Source of the DNA: a bacterium
Lineage (GTDB): Bacteria; Vulcanimicrobiota; Xenobia; Xenobiales; JADMJV01
DNA length: 61,140 nucleotides
Direction: 5' to 3'
Assembly (NCBI GenBank): GCA_018266105.1
Contig: JAFEBA010000086.1
Location: forward strand, 1 to 61,140
Shown in pieces: positions 1 to 8,805 of this stretch. Below the pieces are notes generated by a model, which saw only the letters and a program-made list of their open reading frames with translations, searched no databases and was not told the origin of the DNA. The translations under genes and the position numbers were made by a program. How positions within the stretch are numbered: the stretch's first letter is position 1; each line of letters starts with the position of its first letter.

Positions 1-2
1 TC

Positions 3-1220
3 ACCGTCAGTCTGGGGGATCAGGTGGTCAGGACGGTCACCCGCGATGGGCATTGGCGCGTCAGCCTTCAGGCGCGTCCGGCCGGCGGGCCCTACACCCT
101 GACCATCCAGGGCGAGAACAAGCTCACCTTCAATAACCTGATGTATGGTGACGTCTATCTTTGCAGCGGCCAATCCAATATGGAATGGCCGATCCGGATG
201 TCGGCCGAGCGTGAAAGCTTGCTGGCCGAGCCTCAGGATCCTCAGTTGCGACTGTTTCTGGTTGAACACTGTGTTTCCGACCAGCCCAAGGATACTCCCG
301 TCAACAAGGCCGGCTGGAATTCAGCTCGGGCCGACTTTTCAGCTGTGGCTTATTGTTTTGGGCGTTCTTTGCGGCGCAGTCAGGGCGTTACAATTGGCCT
401 GTTGGAGGCCAGCTGGGGAGGAACCCTGGCGGAGGCCTGGACGCGTCGCGAAGCTCTGGCGGCGCAGCCATCGCTGGCACCCCTGCTCAAGGTGAAGGGC
501 GTCCCTGCCAATTCGCCTCATCTTGCGAGCCGGCTTTACAACGGGATGTTGGGGACGTTGGCGCCCTACGCCGTGCGCGGAGCCATCTGGTATCAGGGGG
601 AGTCTAATGCGGGTCGGGCCGAGCAGTACAAGACTTTGCTGGCCACGATGATTCGGGATTGGCGGTCGGTCTGGGGGTGTGGCGAGTTCCCCTTCATGCT
701 GGTGCAACTGGCTCCCTATCAACGGCCCTCCTTGCGACCAGGGGCAAGCACCTGGGCGGAGCTGCGCGAGGCCCAACGACAAGTTTCACTGACTGTGCCG
801 AATACGGCCATGGTGGTCATCACTGACCTGGGAGACGAGGATATCCATCCTCTGCGCAAGCAGCCCGTGGGGGAGCGATTGGCCCAGGCCGCTCGCAGTC
901 TGGTTTACGGTGAGGCCGTGGAATGGAGCGGCCCCCAGTTAGAGTCGGTGACTCCTCGGCCCGAGGGCCTGGAGCTGCGCTTCAGCCACGTTGGCCAGGG
1001 CCTGCAGTGCGACGGACCTGAGTTGACCGACTTTACCCTGGCTGAGGCCTATGGGGACTTCCGGCCAGCCCGAGCCCAGATTACCGGCCAAAACAGCGTG
1101 TTCGTGAGCTGTCCAGAAATAAAAAAGCCAAAGCGCCTGCGCTTCGGCTGGGACATCTATCCGCGCGTAAACCTTTATAATTCCTACGAATTGCCGGCCT
1201 CGCCCTTCCAGTACCCCTGA
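3..1220 (+). CDS. Sialate O-acetylesterase-like SGNH hydrolase, 5' end cut by window edge
   Basis: The reading frame is open to the left edge, so the true start lies outside the window; the GTG at 24 is only an internal codon. Counting from that GTG, the family blocks are clear: GQSNMEW with the nucleophilic Ser at about residue 51, WGGTLAEAW near 131, WYQGESN at 189-195, and DEDIHP at 271-276 supplying the catalytic Asp/His. This is the SGNH/DUF303 architecture of sialate O-acetylesterases, which remove O-acetyl groups from sugars. The N-terminal part visible here (DGHWRVSL, AGGPYTLTI) matches the beta-rich domain that precedes the catalytic core in the family. The real substrate may be another acetylated glycan. 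It converges on ispH with 2 bp between the stops. Confidence 0.88.
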   Translation, partial: TVSLGDQVVRTVTRDGHWRVSLQARPAGGPYTLTIQGENKLTFNNLMYGDVYLCSGQSNMEWPIRMSAERESLLAEPQDPQLRLFLVEHCVSDQPKDTPVNKAGWNSARADFSAVAYCFGRSLRRSQGVTIGLLEASWGGTLAEAWTRREALAAQPSLAPLLKVKGVPANSPHLASRLYNGMLGTLAPYAVRGAIWYQGESNAGRAEQYKTLLATMIRDWRSVWGCGEFPFMLVQLAPYQRPSLRPGASTWAELREAQRQVSLTVPNTAMVVITDLGDEDIHPLRKQPVGERLAQAARSLVYGEAVEWSGPQLESVTPRPEGLELRFSHVGQGLQCDGPELTDFTLAEAYGDFRPARAQITGQNSVFVSCPEIKKPKRLRFGWDIYPRVNLYNSYELPASPFQYP

Positions 1221-1222
1221 TT

Positions 1223-2206
1223 CTAGGTCTTGCTGATGACGTGCTTGGTCATCAGGGTTTCCACCAGTTTGGAGCCGCGGGCGACCCCTGCCAGTTCTCG
1301 GGGCATCGGGAATACCACGTTCTCTTCGATGATATCCAGGTCGGCGAATTCTACTTTGAACTGGCTCTCCAGCCAGCGCACCACATCCTGGACCAGGATT
1401 TCTGGGGCTGAAGCGCCGGCTGTGATGCCGACTTTTTCCACGCCGTCAAACAATTCGCGCACCAGATCGCTGGAATCGTTGATTAATTTGCTGCGGCATC
1501 CTTTGGCGTTGGCCACCTCCACCAGGCGGTTCGAATTGGAGGAGGTGCGCGAGCCGATCACCAGGATCAGGTCGCATTGTCGCGCCATTTCTTTGATGGC
1601 CGTCTGGCGATTGGTGGTGGCGTAGCAAATATCGTCGGTGGGCGGGGCTTCGATGTGGGGGAATCGGGTTTTGAGTGCAGTGATGACCTCAGCCGTGTCG
1701 TCCACCGAAAGGGTGGTCTGGGTCAGATAGATCAGCTTTTCTTCCTGAGGCAGCTTGAGGTTGGCCACGTCGCTGGCGTCCTCGACCAGTGTGATGGACC
1801 CCGGGGCTTCACCCATGGTGCCTTCGACCTCGACGTGGTTGCGGTGACCGATAAGAATGATGTGGTAGCCCCGCTTGGCGTAGCGAATGGCCTCCAGATG
1901 AACTTTGGTCACCAGCGGGCAGGTGGCGTCGATGATCTTCAGACTTCGTTCCCTGGCCTGCTCCTTGATGGCGGGCGAGACGCCGTGGGCTGAGAAAACC
2001 GTTACCGAACCTTCGGGAATGCCAGCGATCTCGTCCACAAAGACGGCGCCCTTTTTGCGTAGCTCATTGCAGACGTGGTCATTGTGAACAATCTCGTGGC
2101 GCACGTAGACGGGAGGACCGTAAATGTCCAGCGCAATTTCCACCACGTCGATGGCGCGGTCAACTCCGGCGCAGAATCCACGGGGTTTGGCGAGGTAAAC
2201 TTTCAT
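1223..2206 (-). CDS. ispH: 4-hydroxy-3-methylbut-2-enyl diphosphate reductase
   Basis: This is the last enzyme of the MEP isoprenoid pathway. It reduces HMBPP to IPP and DMAPP using a [4Fe-4S] cluster. The three cluster cysteines are visible at C12 (PRGFCAGV), C96 (DATCPLV) and C194 (ICYAT). Substrate-binding histidines lie in EIVHN (H41), SAHG (H74) and the HRNHVEVEG block (H124, with E126). The length of 327 residues is normal for the family. The ATG start is preceded by GGAGG five bases upstream, so the start is well supported. It is divergent from the exported-protein gene at 2302. Confidence 0.97.
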   Translation of the reverse strand: MKVYLAKPRGFCAGVDRAIDVVEIALDIYGPPVYVRHEIVHNDHVCNELRKKGAVFVDEIAGIPEGSVTVFSAHGVSPAIKEQARERSLKIIDATCPLVTKVHLEAIRYAKRGYHIILIGHRNHVEVEGTMGEAPGSITLVEDASDVANLKLPQEEKLIYLTQTTLSVDDTAEVITALKTRFPHIEAPPTDDICYATTNRQTAIKEMARQCDLILVIGSRTSSNSNRLVEVANAKGCRSKLINDSSDLVRELFDGVEKVGITAGASAPEILVQDVVRWLESQFKVEFADLDIIEENVVFPMPRELAGVARGSKLVETLMTKHVISKT

Positions 2207-2301
2207 AGGGCCTCCAGAACGAGATTCAAGTCAGACTATTCTTCCATGGCAAATCTTCTTTAAACACCAGGATGTGCTGTTCAATCACGGAAAATAGCCG
2301 A

Positions 2302-3054
2302 ATGCACCGTTTTCTGCTGGCCCTCTTGCTCACCCTGCCTGTCTGCGCGCAATCTTTGCCACTGGCGCCCTTTACGATCAATCGCAAAGTCACTCTGGCT
2401 CAGGTTGACCGAGGGGGGCGAGTGGAGCTTTTCTATGACCTCAGCCCCTACCCGGGTTGCTCCATGCAGGTGACATGTTTTCGTTATCTGGGTCCGGCCG
2501 GTTCGCCCAAAATGGCGGAGTGGACGATTCCCCCCGGAACAGGCATGAAGCGCCTGGATTTCAAGAAGATGCCAGTTTCCCAATATTTGTTTAAGGCCCA
2601 ATTGATCGACGCCAACCAGCAGCCGGTCGCCGCCGAGTTCAAGCCCGTGCAGCTCGAATACGGCGGCTGGTCGGGCCGTTTAAAGGTCGAGGAGGCGACT
2701 CGGAAAGCATCGGCCGATCCCAGGGCTCCTATGGGCGTGATTCCGCTGCAAACGGAAGAGGCCAGCGAATGGGAGTTCAAAGTGACGCCCGACGCGCTGG
2801 TGGTGGCTCCAGGCGCTCAGGCCAATCTGGCCGCCACTCTGAACAACCGACCGGTGGCTGAAGAGTTGCAGTGGGTGCTGAAAGGGCCCGGCAAGCTCAT
2901 GGTGATCGAGAACTTCATTGCCTACTATCTGGCAGATCCCAAGGCCGAAGAGGACCAGCGCGCTACCATCACGGTCTTTTTTCCTCACCATCCTCAGATG
3001 CGTCAGGATATTCAGGTGCTGGTTACTCGTGAGAAGGTCAAGGCTGCGGAGTAA
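2302..3054 (+). CDS. Exported protein of unknown function
   Basis: I do not recognise a family. I chose the ATG at 2302 because it starts a classic signal peptide (MHRFLLALLLTLPVCAQS); an upstream start at 2272 would bury it behind ten extra residues. The mature part, about 230 residues, is rich in beta-prone sequence and has two cysteines close together near residues 47-53. The C-terminal half (about 170-245, with PDALVVAPGAQANLAA and ATITVFFPHH) reads like an Ig-like or bacterial-surface beta-sandwich domain. Its last 17 bp overlap convergently with the M16-like gene. Confidence 0.75.
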   Translation: MHRFLLALLLTLPVCAQSLPLAPFTINRKVTLAQVDRGGRVELFYDLSPYPGCSMQVTCFRYLGPAGSPKMAEWTIPPGTGMKRLDFKKMPVSQYLFKAQLIDANQQPVAAEFKPVQLEYGGWSGRLKVEEATRKASADPRAPMGVIPLQTEEASEWEFKVTPDALVVAPGAQANLAATLNNRPVAEELQWVLKGPGKLMVIENFIAYYLADPKAEEDQRATITVFFPHHPQMRQDIQVLVTREKVKAAE

Positions 3055-5344
3055 GGATCAACGTGGCCAGGTGATCGGGGGCCAGCCGCAAACGAGCGGA
3101 GTTGAGCAAATCCTTGGCGGTCACGTTGTGGTAAATGCCGGCGAAACCCTGGTTATAGCTGTCGGACAGGCGAAATAGCTCCAGGTTTCGCAGCTGGAGT
3201 ACCATCCCGGTGGAATTCTTGCTGGCCACTTGCTGCTGGCCCTCCAGCCGGGATACCGCCAGGCGCAGTTCTTCGGCGCTGATCTCTTTGGAACGAAGGT
3301 TCTCCAACTGTTCTTTCAGGTGGGCCTGAACTTCTGCCAGTCGGCTTGGAGCACAGTCAATGCGGATCAGCCACGGGGCTGCGCCGCTGGAGGAAAGAAA
3401 GTTGCAATCGACTCGTTCTGCCAGCGGTTGCTTGAGTCTCAGATCCATCTGCAAACGGCTGCGCAGCGGGTCGGCCGCCAAAGCCTGGAGCAACAGAACG
3501 AAAGCGAAGTAGTCCGACTCCCGTCGGCCGGGTCCGTAGCCACCCAGCAACAGAGTGCAGTTGCGCACCGGTGCCGGGCGGATCACTGGTGCCGCCGGTG
3601 GTTGGCTCTGGGTGGGCAGACTTTCCAGACCGCTATTCCAACCGCCGTCTCCGCCAGCGGGGGCGTTCACGAGGGTGGGATTGAGTTCCGCCCCGGTGAT
3701 GTTTCCGCTCAGGAACAGATTCCAGCGGGCATGCTGGCGCACCTCGGCTTGTAGTTCCTGCAACCGCTCCGGCGCCAGGTTGACGCGCTGGCCTTCGCGG
3801 CCCAAAGGGTGGTCGGCCGGGAAGAGCAGCCGCAGCCATTCGCGATAACCCTGTTGCAGCGGGCTCGGGCTGGCCTCCGAGGCAGGCTGAACCCGGGCCG
3901 CCAAAAGTGGGTCAAATTTGCGGGTGGCCCACACCTCCATCCAGCGCTGGACCCAGGCAACGGCCATTTCCTTGGGTAGGTAGGTGGAAAACTGCCAGCC
4001 GTAGGACTGGGCCTCAACCCTGGTGGTCAGTTCCGGCTCGAAGCAGGCCTGCCAGTAGGCGGCCAGCCATTCGGCCCGGCCGGCCAGGGCGGCTGAGTCC
4101 AGAGCGCTCCCTCCAGGCAGCACAGCCCGAATCGAGACGGAGGGAAGGTCGGGGAGGGTCTGGATCAAGACGCTACTGCCGCTGACCGGCTCGAGTCGAA
4201 CGAAGGCCGGAGGGGCGGCAGGCGAGGAAGCCGGGAGTGGGGGTGAATTTTTAGGCTTACTGCTGCCGGGGATGCTTCGGGCGGGACCCTGCAGGGTGAC
4301 CGGAAGGCTTTCTTGATGGGTTTGAGCCCAGCTCATGTCCGCGTTCCACTGGAGGGGGTCGTAGTTCTTCAGGGCCAGGTAGGTTTCGCGGCTCTGTTCC
4401 AGTTGACCGTGCGCTTGCTCCAGAGCCAACAAGTTGCTGCGCGAGCCCAGGTCATCCCATTCTTCCAACCAGTCGCGCACAGCCCTCTGTCGGGTGGCCA
4501 GAGTCACTTTCAGGCCGGTCTGGGCCGAGGCCAGTTTCTGGCGGGCCGCATCCAGCCCTCCTTCGGCCGACGCGCTGAGCCAATATTCGTCCTGGGCCGG
4601 CGAGAGGTCCAGTCGCAGCTCCGGCTCTTCCTCCGCCAGGGCGGCGCGCCAAAGCCAGGCGGCCGCGCGCTGGCGAGGGCTGGCCGGTCTTGGAAAGGAC
4701 CAGCCCAGTCTGCCGCTAGGAAATTCGCGAAAGCCTGGGGCCGGTCCGGGCTGACCCGGCTTGGCTGAGGCCAGTTTGGTCAGTATCTGACTGAGTTCGC
4801 CGGTGTTGTAGCCGCCGACCAGTGACAGACAGGCCTGAGCCGGATTCCAGTGTTGTAAATACAGGGTGCGCAAGCCGGTCGGGTCGAGGTTGGCTGGCGC
4901 CCCGAAAGTGCTGAGCAGCCCGCCCAGATCTTCGCCCTGAAGCCACTGGCCGCTGAGGCGGTCCAGTTGCAGTTGAAGGGCCCAGGCCGCGTAGCCCCGG
5001 GGCACGACCAGCGTGAAGGAGCTCCAACTCTGGCCGGTCTGAAAGCTGCTCAGACCGCCGATCTCTTCCAGGCGCAGGAGCAGCGTGCCGGCAGGATAGC
5101 GTCCGCCGCCTCGGGCCAAAATGCGGTTCAGGCTGTCGCAGGCCTGGGGGTCATGACCGCGACCCCAGGGCATAGCCAGAGTCATCGATACAACCGGACG
5201 GTCTGGCAAATTTTGTTGAATCAGAGTGGCTCCGCCGGTCAGGCTGCGCCGCTCGACCGGACCGACGGTGGTTTCCAGGGTTTCCTGAGCGCTCAGGGGG
5301 AATGCCCAGCAAGCCACGAGAATGAAAAGCAACAAGGGCCTCAT
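3038..5344 (-). CDS. Exported M16-like (insulinase-fold) protein lacking the zinc motif
   Basis: A signal peptide (MRPLLLFILVACWAFPLSA) precedes about 745 residues with the two-lobe plan of M16 peptidases. The first half begins with the usual edge strand (PVVSMTLAMPWGRG), and the second half restarts with PSVSIRAVLPGGSALD and ends with the helical LRSRLQMDLRLKQPLAERV block. M16 peptidases carry an inverse zinc motif HxxEH in the first lobe. Here the corresponding stretch reads DSLNRILARGG, so both His residues and the Glu are missing, and I see no substitute in the second lobe. It is therefore probably a non-catalytic homologue, as in the non-peptidase subunits of M16 complexes. A Pro/Ser-rich linker near residues 355-385 joins the lobes. 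Confidence 0.8.
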   Translation of the reverse strand: MRPLLLFILVACWAFPLSAQETLETTVGPVERRSLTGGATLIQQNLPDRPVVSMTLAMPWGRGHDPQACDSLNRILARGGGRYPAGTLLLRLEEIGGLSSFQTGQSWSSFTLVVPRGYAAWALQLQLDRLSGQWLQGEDLGGLLSTFGAPANLDPTGLRTLYLQHWNPAQACLSLVGGYNTGELSQILTKLASAKPGQPGPAPGFREFPSGRLGWSFPRPASPRQRAAAWLWRAALAEEEPELRLDLSPAQDEYWLSASAEGGLDAARQKLASAQTGLKVTLATRQRAVRDWLEEWDDLGSRSNLLALEQAHGQLEQSRETYLALKNYDPLQWNADMSWAQTHQESLPVTLQGPARSIPGSSKPKNSPPLPASSPAAPPAFVRLEPVSGSSVLIQTLPDLPSVSIRAVLPGGSALDSAALAGRAEWLAAYWQACFEPELTTRVEAQSYGWQFSTYLPKEMAVAWVQRWMEVWATRKFDPLLAARVQPASEASPSPLQQGYREWLRLLFPADHPLGREGQRVNLAPERLQELQAEVRQHARWNLFLSGNITGAELNPTLVNAPAGGDGGWNSGLESLPTQSQPPAAPVIRPAPVRNCTLLLGGYGPGRRESDYFAFVLLLQALAADPLRSRLQMDLRLKQPLAERVDCNFLSSSGAAPWLIRIDCAPSRLAEVQAHLKEQLENLRSKEISAEELRLAVSRLEGQQQVASKNSTGMVLQLRNLELFRLSDSYNQGFAGIYHNVTAKDLLNSARLRLAPDHLATLILTPQP

Positions 5345-5424
5345 GCCAGTGGTTTTGCCCAGCTGTCGAGGCCGCCAATCGATTTATGCCAAGAATAGAT
5401 GAATCCGCGAGGCGGATAGGCTAA

Positions 5425-7044
5425 GTGACTGAAGACCAGCTTCCGCGGCATCTATGCGCGCCCTTTCCCTGTCTGGGCCGGCGAGGTATGGCTGTTTCCG
5501 ACCACCCGTTAGCCTCTCAGGCTGCCTGCGATGTCATGGCGGCAGGAGGGAGTGCCGTGGATGGCGCGATTGCCCTTTCCCTGGTACTGGGCTGCGCCTG
5601 CCCCTATTACACCGGTATCGGTGGCGGAGGTTTTGCTCTGGTCTGGATGCCCGGCTGGGATTCTCCGCGCTGGCTGGACTTCCGCGAAGTGGCTCCGGCA
5701 GCGGCCCACGAACGTAGTTTCGAGGAGTTGCCGGACAGCGCCTCAACCCAGGGGCCCTACTCGGTGGGCGTACCGGGCGCGCTGGCCGGCCTGGGGGAGT
5801 TGCATTCGCGTCTCGGACGGCTTCCCTGGAAAGAACTTTTCCAGCCGGCCATCGCGGCCGCTCGCGCGGGCGTTCCTGTCGACCCGAACTGGCACCGCAT
5901 TTCTCTTTCTAAAGAAACGATTCTTGCCAATTTTCCCGAAGCCGCTCGACTCTATTTGCGCGATGGCAGCAGCCCCTTCCCGGGAACCGTGGTGGCCTTG
6001 CCCGAGCTGGCCGGCACCTACGAGTATCTGGCCGAACAGGGAGCCTCGGCCTTCTACCGAGGCCCTCTGGCCGAGCGCCTGCTGGACCCATTGCAGGGAT
6101 GGATAACGCCTCAGGATTTCCAGGATTACCGTGTGCGCTGGCGCTCCCCGCTGACGATGGACTGGCGAGGCGGGAGACTGCATACGGTTTCTTCGCCTTC
6201 GGCGGGGGGGCTTCAGTTGCTTCAAGTCCTGGGGCTGATGGAGCGCCGGGGCGGACCCAACGCCTCGCCAGCCGAAAACGCGCACTGGCTGGCCGAAGCT
6301 ATGCGCATCAGCTTTCGCGATCGCACTCAGAGCGCGGGCGACCCTGATTTCGGTGGGCCCGACCCGGCTCACTTTCTTACGGGCGACTGGTTTGAGGAGT
6401 GGTCGGCTCGACTTTCAGCCGATTCCAGCCTGCAGCTGAGCGGACCCACTCTGGCTTACGCCTCTGGCGGCACGGCATCTCACGCGGTGGCCAGCCCCGA
6501 CGGCGGGGTCGTGATCATCACCGAATCGATCAACCACTGGTTTGGTTCTTTCCTCGTTGCGGGCGGCACGGGTGTGTTATTGAACAACATCATGGATGAT
6601 TTCACCACCCACGCTCACCGCCCGGACGGATTCAATCTCGCCCCCGCTCCCTGGAATCTTGTGCAGGCCGGCAAGCGTCCAGTCAGCAGCAGTACCCCGA
6701 CCATCTGGATGGTGAACGGGAAGCCCCGCCTGGTGCTGGGCTCGGCTGGCGGGCCGCGCATCACCACCTCGGTGGCGCAGATCCTGCTCAACAGCGTCTG
6801 GCACAAGATGAACATCCAGCAGGCAGTCAGCGCCCCTCGCCTTCATCACCAGTGGTACCCGGACCACCTTGAGGTAGAGCCTCAGGTGCCGGAAAGCTTG
6901 CGCCAGGCCTTGCGAGAGCGAGGTCACCGAGTGCAGGAGCACGCCTGTCGCAGCCACGCCTCGGCTCTGGAGTGTCACTGGGAAGAGGGCTTTTTCAGCG
7001 CTGGAGCGGACTTTCGCAGCTTCGGCGCGGCTCGGGGTTTCTAG
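5425..7044 (+). CDS. Gamma-glutamyltransferase-like Ntn hydrolase
   Basis: Gamma-glutamyltransferases are self-cleaving N-terminal-nucleophile enzymes that hydrolyse or transfer gamma-glutamyl groups, for example from glutathione. Early family blocks are present (VSDHPLASQAACDVMAAGG near 24-42, GIGGGGFAL near 64-72, GVPGALAGL). The autocleavage site is SGGT followed by ASHAVASPDG: Thr350 would become the nucleophile of a 190-residue small subunit, the usual size. The canonical second Thr and His after the nucleophile are Ala and Ser here. No signal peptide is visible, although many homologues are exported. The GTG start has only a weak ribosome site; ATG at 5488 is an alternative. The stop abuts the start of the GGDEF gene. 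Confidence 0.88.
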   Translation: MTEDQLPRHLCAPFPCLGRRGMAVSDHPLASQAACDVMAAGGSAVDGAIALSLVLGCACPYYTGIGGGGFALVWMPGWDSPRWLDFREVAPAAAHERSFEELPDSASTQGPYSVGVPGALAGLGELHSRLGRLPWKELFQPAIAAARAGVPVDPNWHRISLSKETILANFPEAARLYLRDGSSPFPGTVVALPELAGTYEYLAEQGASAFYRGPLAERLLDPLQGWITPQDFQDYRVRWRSPLTMDWRGGRLHTVSSPSAGGLQLLQVLGLMERRGGPNASPAENAHWLAEAMRISFRDRTQSAGDPDFGGPDPAHFLTGDWFEEWSARLSADSSLQLSGPTLAYASGGTASHAVASPDGGVVIITESINHWFGSFLVAGGTGVLLNNIMDDFTTHAHRPDGFNLAPAPWNLVQAGKRPVSSSTPTIWMVNGKPRLVLGSAGGPRITTSVAQILLNSVWHKMNIQQAVSAPRLHHQWYPDHLEVEPQVPESLRQALRERGHRVQEHACRSHASALECHWEEGFFSAGADFRSFGAARGF

Positions 7045-8805
7045 ATGCTGCAACGTTGGTCGGTTCGTTCCAAGTTGCTGGCTGGCTTTGGTCTGTGCGT
7101 GTTGCTGGTGGTCAGCCTGGGCGGCGCGTTTTACACGCGAACCCAGGAATTGAGTGTGAATGCTCGTCTGCTGGTGGATTCTCACGAGTCGATCCTGCAC
7201 CTCAAGACGCTGGAAATGGATCTCGAGCACATCGGTTTGGACCCCAGCAGCATGGATCAGCAATTGGTGAACCGAGAGATGGACCGGCTGCTCGATCTGT
7301 CAGAAAGTGAGCCCAATCAGCATCAGCGCCTGCAGCGGTTCCGCGAAATACTGAAGAGGCGTCTCAACCCCCCCAATCCAGACGAGGGACGGCGTCTAAA
7401 GGCGGAAACTCAGTCTCAGCTTGAATTGCTGTTGGCGGAGGAGCGCCTGCTCCTGCAGCAGCGCCAGGAAAATCTAGCATATGGCACCGACAACAATCGA
7501 ATTGGCCTGGCGCTGGGGACCCTGGGTTGCGCGCTGCTGGTCGGCGGGGTGGCTGGTCTGATTCATCGCGATATGGCTCGCTCCGTTCAGTTGTTGGTCA
7601 AGGCCAGTCGGCAGGTCGGTCAAGGGGATTATTCCTTCCGCCTGGCCGTTCAGGGGACGGATGAGCTCTCGGCCGTGGGAGAGGCTTTCAATACCATGGC
7701 TGATCAGCTTCAGGTGGAGCGCCAGAAGTTGCTGGATGTCCAGGCCGACCTTCGCTCCTCAAACCTGAGCCTGGAGCAGCGGGCCGAAGAACTCTTGCAG
7801 CGGGGCCAGGAGGTGCACCAGCTACAGCAATTGATGGAGCTGTTGCAGTCCTCTTCCAGTCTGGAAGAAGCCGTCAAGCTCCTGGGCCCTCGTCTCAGCC
7901 GCCTGTTACCCGGCTCGCGTGGAGCGCTTTATTTTCTCAATCAGTCGCGCACTGTGTTAGAACTATCAGGCAGTTGGGGCCTGGAGGAAACAGTTGAGCC
8001 GGCCTTCACGGCCGAGGATTGTTGGGCGCTACGCCGAGCCAAAGAGCATGTTGCGCCGCCGGAGCAACCCGAGCTGCGCTGTGCTCACTGGGGCGATAGC
8101 CAGAACCAGTGGCACTCTTGCTCTCCACTATTGGCTCACGGCGAGGTGCTGGGTGTCATCTCGCTGACCTATGCCGAGCCTCCGCGGGATTCGCAGTTAC
8201 TGCGTTCCATCTGTGAGCAGTTGTCACTGGCTCTGGCCAATCTCAGGCTGCGTGACAGCCTGCGCCAGCAGTCCATTCGGGATGCTTTAACTGGCCTTTA
8301 CAACCGTCGATTCCTGGAGGAGTCGTTGCAGCGAGAGCTGGCTCGTTCGCAACGCCGGAGTCAGCCGCTGGCGGTGGTCATGCTTGACGTCGACCACTTC
8401 AAGCGGTTTAACGACAATTATGGGCATGAAGTGGGCGACCAGGTCCTGCAGGCAGTGGCCAGTTACCTGCAGTTAGCGGTGCGGGCCGAGGATGTGGTTT
8501 GCCGTTTCGGCGGTGAGGAGTTTTGCTTGCTCTGTCCCAGTCTCTGTGAGCCAGATCTTTCGCTGCGCCTGGAGCAGTTGCGTCAGGGTCTGGAAGCCGT
8601 CACGGTCAGCTTTCAGGGCGAGCGCCTGCACGTGACGGCCAGTTTTGGGGCCTCCATCTGTCCCCTGCACTCGACCGAGGGAGCACAACTGTTGCTGCTG
8701 GCTGACCAGGCTCTCTACGAGGCCAAGCATGCTGGGCGAAATACCTTTCGCGTATGCCAGCAATTGGTTAAAGCCGGGGCGTCCGGGGAAAGTAAGGCTG
8801 AGTGA
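7045..8805 (+). CDS. Membrane diguanylate cyclase: HAMP-GAF-GGDEF
   Basis: Makes the second messenger cyclic di-GMP. A first membrane helix (about residues 11-30) and a second (about 152-175) flank a periplasmic helical sensor segment. A HAMP linker follows (about 178-230), then a coiled stretch, then a GAF-like sensor domain (about 260-400). The C-terminal GGDEF domain carries DVDHFKRFNDNYGHEVGDQ and the active-site motif GGEEF at 489-493, so it should be catalytic. An RxxD inhibitory site is not obvious. The ATG starts directly after the TAG of the upstream gene, and the stop overlaps the next start (GTGA), so translation along 5425-10019 is probably coupled. Confidence 0.93.
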   Translation: MLQRWSVRSKLLAGFGLCVLLVVSLGGAFYTRTQELSVNARLLVDSHESILHLKTLEMDLEHIGLDPSSMDQQLVNREMDRLLDLSESEPNQHQRLQRFREILKRRLNPPNPDEGRRLKAETQSQLELLLAEERLLLQQRQENLAYGTDNNRIGLALGTLGCALLVGGVAGLIHRDMARSVQLLVKASRQVGQGDYSFRLAVQGTDELSAVGEAFNTMADQLQVERQKLLDVQADLRSSNLSLEQRAEELLQRGQEVHQLQQLMELLQSSSSLEEAVKLLGPRLSRLLPGSRGALYFLNQSRTVLELSGSWGLEETVEPAFTAEDCWALRRAKEHVAPPEQPELRCAHWGDSQNQWHSCSPLLAHGEVLGVISLTYAEPPRDSQLLRSICEQLSLALANLRLRDSLRQQSIRDALTGLYNRRFLEESLQRELARSQRRSQPLAVVMLDVDHFKRFNDNYGHEVGDQVLQAVASYLQLAVRAEDVVCRFGGEEFCLLCPSLCEPDLSLRLEQLRQGLEAVTVSFQGERLHVTASFGASICPLHSTEGAQLLLLADQALYEAKHAGRNTFRVCQQLVKAGASGESKAE

